A stretch of 8,458 nt of DNA from Bacteroidota bacterium (GTDB lineage Bacteria; Bacteroidota; Bacteroidia; Bacteroidales; Prolixibacteraceae), in NCBI GenBank assembly GCA_023393265.1, contig JAEWME010000236.1:1-8458 (forward strand), given 5' to 3'. Below the pieces are notes generated by a model. The model searched no databases and was not told the origin of the DNA. It saw only the letters and a list, made by a program, of their open reading frames with translations. Both the position numbers and the translations under genes were made by a program. Of the stretch, positions 5,694 through 8,458 are shown one piece after another. Every line of letters starts with the position of its first letter. The first letter of the stretch is position 1.

Positions 5694-8458
5694 ATGAACG
5701 ATAACAATACCGACAAACGCCTTTTTCTGCTCGATGCTTACGCGCTGATTTACCGCTCGTACTTTGCATTCATCAAAAATCCCCGGTTTAATTCGAAAGG
5801 CCTGAATACTTCGGCCATGTATGGTTTTGTCAATATTTTGGAGCAGTTGCTGAAAGAGCAGAATCCGACGCATATCGCGGTTGTTTTCGACTTAAATGTA
5901 CCGACTTTCAGGCACGAAATGTATAAGGAATACAAGGCAAACCGCGAGGTGATGCCAGAAGATTTGCAGAAGTCTATTCCATACATTCGCCGGATTATTG
6001 AGGCTTATAACATCCCGATTCTGGAGAAGCCGGGTTTTGAAGCCGACGATGTGATTGGTACGCTGGCTAAAAAAGCGGAGACGATGGGCTACATCACCTA
6101 CATGATGACTCCGGACAAAGACTATGCACAGTTGGTTTCCAAGAATATTTTCATGTACAAACCATCGCGTGGTGGCGAACAGCCCGAGATGTGGGGGATT
6201 CCCGAAGTTCAGGAAAATTTTCTGGTGGAAGAGCCCTGGCAGGTAATTGACGTGCTCGGACTGATGGGCGACACGGCGGATAATATTCCGGGTTGCCCGG
6301 GTGTGGGTCCGAAAACAGCCATGAAACTGATTTCGGAATTTAAATCGGTTGAGGGGCTTTATCAAAATATCGAAAGCCAGAAGGGGAAGTTGAAGGAAAA
6401 CCTGATCGAACATGAGACGCAGGTAAAAATGTCGCGTGAGTTGGCTAAAATAATTCTCGATGTTCCGGTCGACTTTGATGAGTCGAAATTGGTGATGGAA
6501 GAACCGAACATTCAGAAACTAAATGATCTGTTCACGGAACTCGAATTCAAACAACTCCTAAAAAAACAGGAAGCCAAAGCGCAGTCGGCTCCGGATGCTT
6601 CTTTTGAACAAGGTTCGCTCTTCGGGTTTCAGGAAAATAAAGCTGAAAAGCCACTTGTTGCTGCGGTGCTCGATTCGTTCGAAACGGTTCCTCACCAGTA
6701 TTACCTGGTTGAAGATGCCGGGCAGCGGGCCAGTTTACGTGCAGAGCTTTCGGTTCAGAAGGAATTTTGCTTCGATACCGAAACGACGAGCCTGGATGTG
6801 ATGTCGGCTGAACTGGTTTGCATGTCGTTTTCGTTCAGGAGCCACGAGGCGTATTGTGTGACTTTGCCTGCCGACCGCGCAAAAGCGACCGAAATTGTCA
6901 ATGAATTCCGCTTTGTTTTTGGCGATGAAAACATCCTGAAAATAGGGCAAAACATCAAATACGATCTGTCGATCCTGAAAAATTACGGGCTCGAAATTCG
7001 TGGTCCATTGTTCGATACGATGATTGCGCATTACCTCATTCAGCCCGAATTGAGGCACAACCTCGACGATTTGTGCGAGCAATACCTGAATTTCAGGAAA
7101 ATTCCGACTGACTCGCTGATCGGAGGCAAAGGGCTTTTCCAGAAAACCATGCGCGATGTCGATCTGGTCCAGTTGCGCGATTATTCCTGCGAGGATGCCG
7201 ATTTGACCTTGCAGCTTAAGCTGGTTATTGAAAAAGAACTTGATGCCAGCGGAACACGAAAGCTGTTCGACGAAATTGAGATGCCACTTATTCATGTGCT
7301 GGCCGATATGGAACTTGCGGGAGTGAGGCTAAATACTTCGGAATTGCACAAATATGCCGATGTGCTCCGAAAACAAATCATCGACATCGAACGGGAAATT
7401 ATTGCAATGGCAGGCGAAGAATTCAATGTGTCGTCGCCCAAGCAACTCGGTGTGATTCTGTTTGAGAAATTGAAGATCGATCCGAATGCTAAAATGACCA
7501 AAACGAAGCAGTATTCGACAGCCGAAGAAACACTGGAAAAACTTCAGGACAGGCATCCGATTATTGCCAAAATTTTGGAATACCGCGGACTTAAAAAATT
7601 GCTTTCGACATACGTGGAAACGCTTCCGCAGCAGATCAATTTAAAAACAAAGAAAATACATACCAATTATAATCAAACTATTGCAGCAACCGGTCGTTTG
7701 AGCTCCACTAATCCAAACCTGCAAAACATCCCGATCAGGGACGAGAATGGACGTGAGATACGCAAAGCATTTATTCCTTCGGAAGGCGACTATACATTCC
7801 TTTCTGCCGACTATTCACAAATTGAATTGCGCATCATGGCGGCGCTCAGCAAAGACGCCCAAATGATGGAAGCTTTCAGGCACGAGCAGGATATTCACTC
7901 AATCACAGCCTCTAAAATTTACAAGGTATCGCTCGATCAGGTTACTTCGGATATGCGCCGCAAAGCTAAAACCGCCAACTTTGGTATCATCTACGGAATT
8001 TCTGCTTTTGGTTTGTCACAGCGGCTCAATATTCCGCGAACTGAGGCCAAGCAGTTGATAGATGGCTATTTTGAGACCTTCCCCGACATTAAAAAATACA
8101 TGGATTTCAGCATCGAAAATGCGCGCCAGAAAGGATATGTTGAAACGATCATGGGGCGCAAACGCTATCTGAATGACATTAATTCATCAAACGCCGTGGT
8201 TCGGGGCGTAGCTGAACGAAATGCCATCAATGCCCCCATTCAGGGTTCGGCTGCCGACATCATAAAAATTGCGATGGTGAACATTTGGAAAGCCATGAAT
8301 GCAGAAAAACTGCAGTCGAAAATGATTCTTCAGGTACATGACGAATTGGATTTTGATGTGTGGAAACCCGAACTCGAAAAATTAAAAGCTATTGTAAAAC
8401 ATGAAATGGAACATGCTGTAAACATTGGCGTGCCGCTGACTGTTGAAATGAACGCAGG
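5694..8458 (+). CDS. polA: DNA polymerase I, 3' end cut by window
   Basis: Repair and Okazaki-fragment polymerase. The ATG at 5694 opens 921 codons that run off the right edge with no stop; by comparison with E. coli Pol I (928 aa) only about 7-8 residues are missing. The 5' nuclease domain (about 1-300) has acidic residues D14, D66, E116, D118, D119, D141, D143, D193 and D196, and the DNA-binding GCPGVGPKTA loop. The 3'-5' exonuclease domain is intact: D361 and E363 (FDTET), N420 and D424 (GQNIKYD), Y497 and D501 (YSCED), so proofreading is expected. In the polymerase domain, motif A has D706 (ADYSQIELR), motif B R755, K759 and F763 (RRKAKTANFG), motif C H882-D883-E884 (QVHDEL). The Phe at 763 is the dNTP/ddNTP-discriminating type. 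A linker near 300-325 carries QGSLF (306-310), resembling a sliding-clamp-binding motif. Lies 99 bases after queD. Confidence 0.98.
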   Translation, partial: MNDNNTDKRLFLLDAYALIYRSYFAFIKNPRFNSKGLNTSAMYGFVNILEQLLKEQNPTHIAVVFDLNVPTFRHEMYKEYKANREVMPEDLQKSIPYIRRIIEAYNIPILEKPGFEADDVIGTLAKKAETMGYITYMMTPDKDYAQLVSKNIFMYKPSRGGEQPEMWGIPEVQENFLVEEPWQVIDVLGLMGDTADNIPGCPGVGPKTAMKLISEFKSVEGLYQNIESQKGKLKENLIEHETQVKMSRELAKIILDVPVDFDESKLVMEEPNIQKLNDLFTELEFKQLLKKQEAKAQSAPDASFEQGSLFGFQENKAEKPLVAAVLDSFETVPHQYYLVEDAGQRASLRAELSVQKEFCFDTETTSLDVMSAELVCMSFSFRSHEAYCVTLPADRAKATEIVNEFRFVFGDENILKIGQNIKYDLSILKNYGLEIRGPLFDTMIAHYLIQPELRHNLDDLCEQYLNFRKIPTDSLIGGKGLFQKTMRDVDLVQLRDYSCEDADLTLQLKLVIEKELDASGTRKLFDEIEMPLIHVLADMELAGVRLNTSELHKYADVLRKQIIDIEREIIAMAGEEFNVSSPKQLGVILFEKLKIDPNAKMTKTKQYSTAEETLEKLQDRHPIIAKILEYRGLKKLLSTYVETLPQQINLKTKKIHTNYNQTIAATGRLSSTNPNLQNIPIRDENGREIRKAFIPSEGDYTFLSADYSQIELRIMAALSKDAQMMEAFRHEQDIHSITASKIYKVSLDQVTSDMRRKAKTANFGIIYGISAFGLSQRLNIPRTEAKQLIDGYFETFPDIKKYMDFSIENARQKGYVETIMGRKRYLNDINSSNAVVRGVAERNAINAPIQGSAADIIKIAMVNIWKAMNAEKLQSKMILQVHDELDFDVWKPELEKLKAIVKHEMEHAVNIGVPLTVEMNA

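Noticed and set aside
5892..7295. Minus-strand open frames (173 and 186 residues) within polA
   Set aside because: Both are shadows of the polA frame, which encodes continuous Pol I domains across the region; their translations show no family features.

Overview
The window reads as ordinary chromosomal DNA from a member of the Bacteroidota. The reasons are protein flavour (the Pol I, prenyl synthase, DUF4287 and PEP carboxylase types), AT-rich A-tracts instead of Shine-Dalgarno sequences before start codons, and exact or near matches to the Bacteroidota sigma -7 element TAnnTTTG upstream of several genes. A free-living or gut-type Bacteroidales/Marinilabiliales-like organism is my guess; the sequence does not settle the genus. 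I see no mobile element, CRISPR array, tRNA or rRNA.

Layout. (1) Positions 1-3232, plus strand: a phosphoenolpyruvate carboxylase gene cut by the left edge, then 17 bases later a 231-residue protein of the LCIB type (the 'limiting-CO2-inducible B' family, a beta-carbonic-anhydrase-like fold also called theta class in diatoms). Together they look like a bicarbonate-handling pair: a possible carbonic anhydrase next to an enzyme that consumes bicarbonate. (2) 3314-3532, plus: a 72-residue DUF4287 protein of unknown role. (3) 3551-4525, minus: a long-chain trans-polyprenyl diphosphate synthase, probably for the menaquinone side chain, convergent with the DUF4287 gene. (4) 4526-4727: a 202-base AT-rich divergent promoter region with -7 elements in both directions and an operator-like palindrome. 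(5) 4728-5030, plus: an ArsR/SmtB-type repressor with a cysteine-rich tail, closed by a strong intrinsic terminator. (6) 5148-5594, plus: a QueD/6-pyruvoyl-tetrahydropterin-synthase family enzyme. (7) 5694-8458, plus: DNA polymerase I with all three domains and all catalytic motifs, lacking only about the last 7-8 residues at the right edge.

Most genes are housekeeping. The part most worth attention is the PEP carboxylase/LCIB pair: their spacing suggests co-transcription, their chemistry is linked through bicarbonate, and by-eye alignment suggests that two of the four aspartate-inhibitor-binding residues known from the E. coli carboxylase are replaced. Next is the arsR promoter, where an 18-base palindrome sits exactly on the -7 element.
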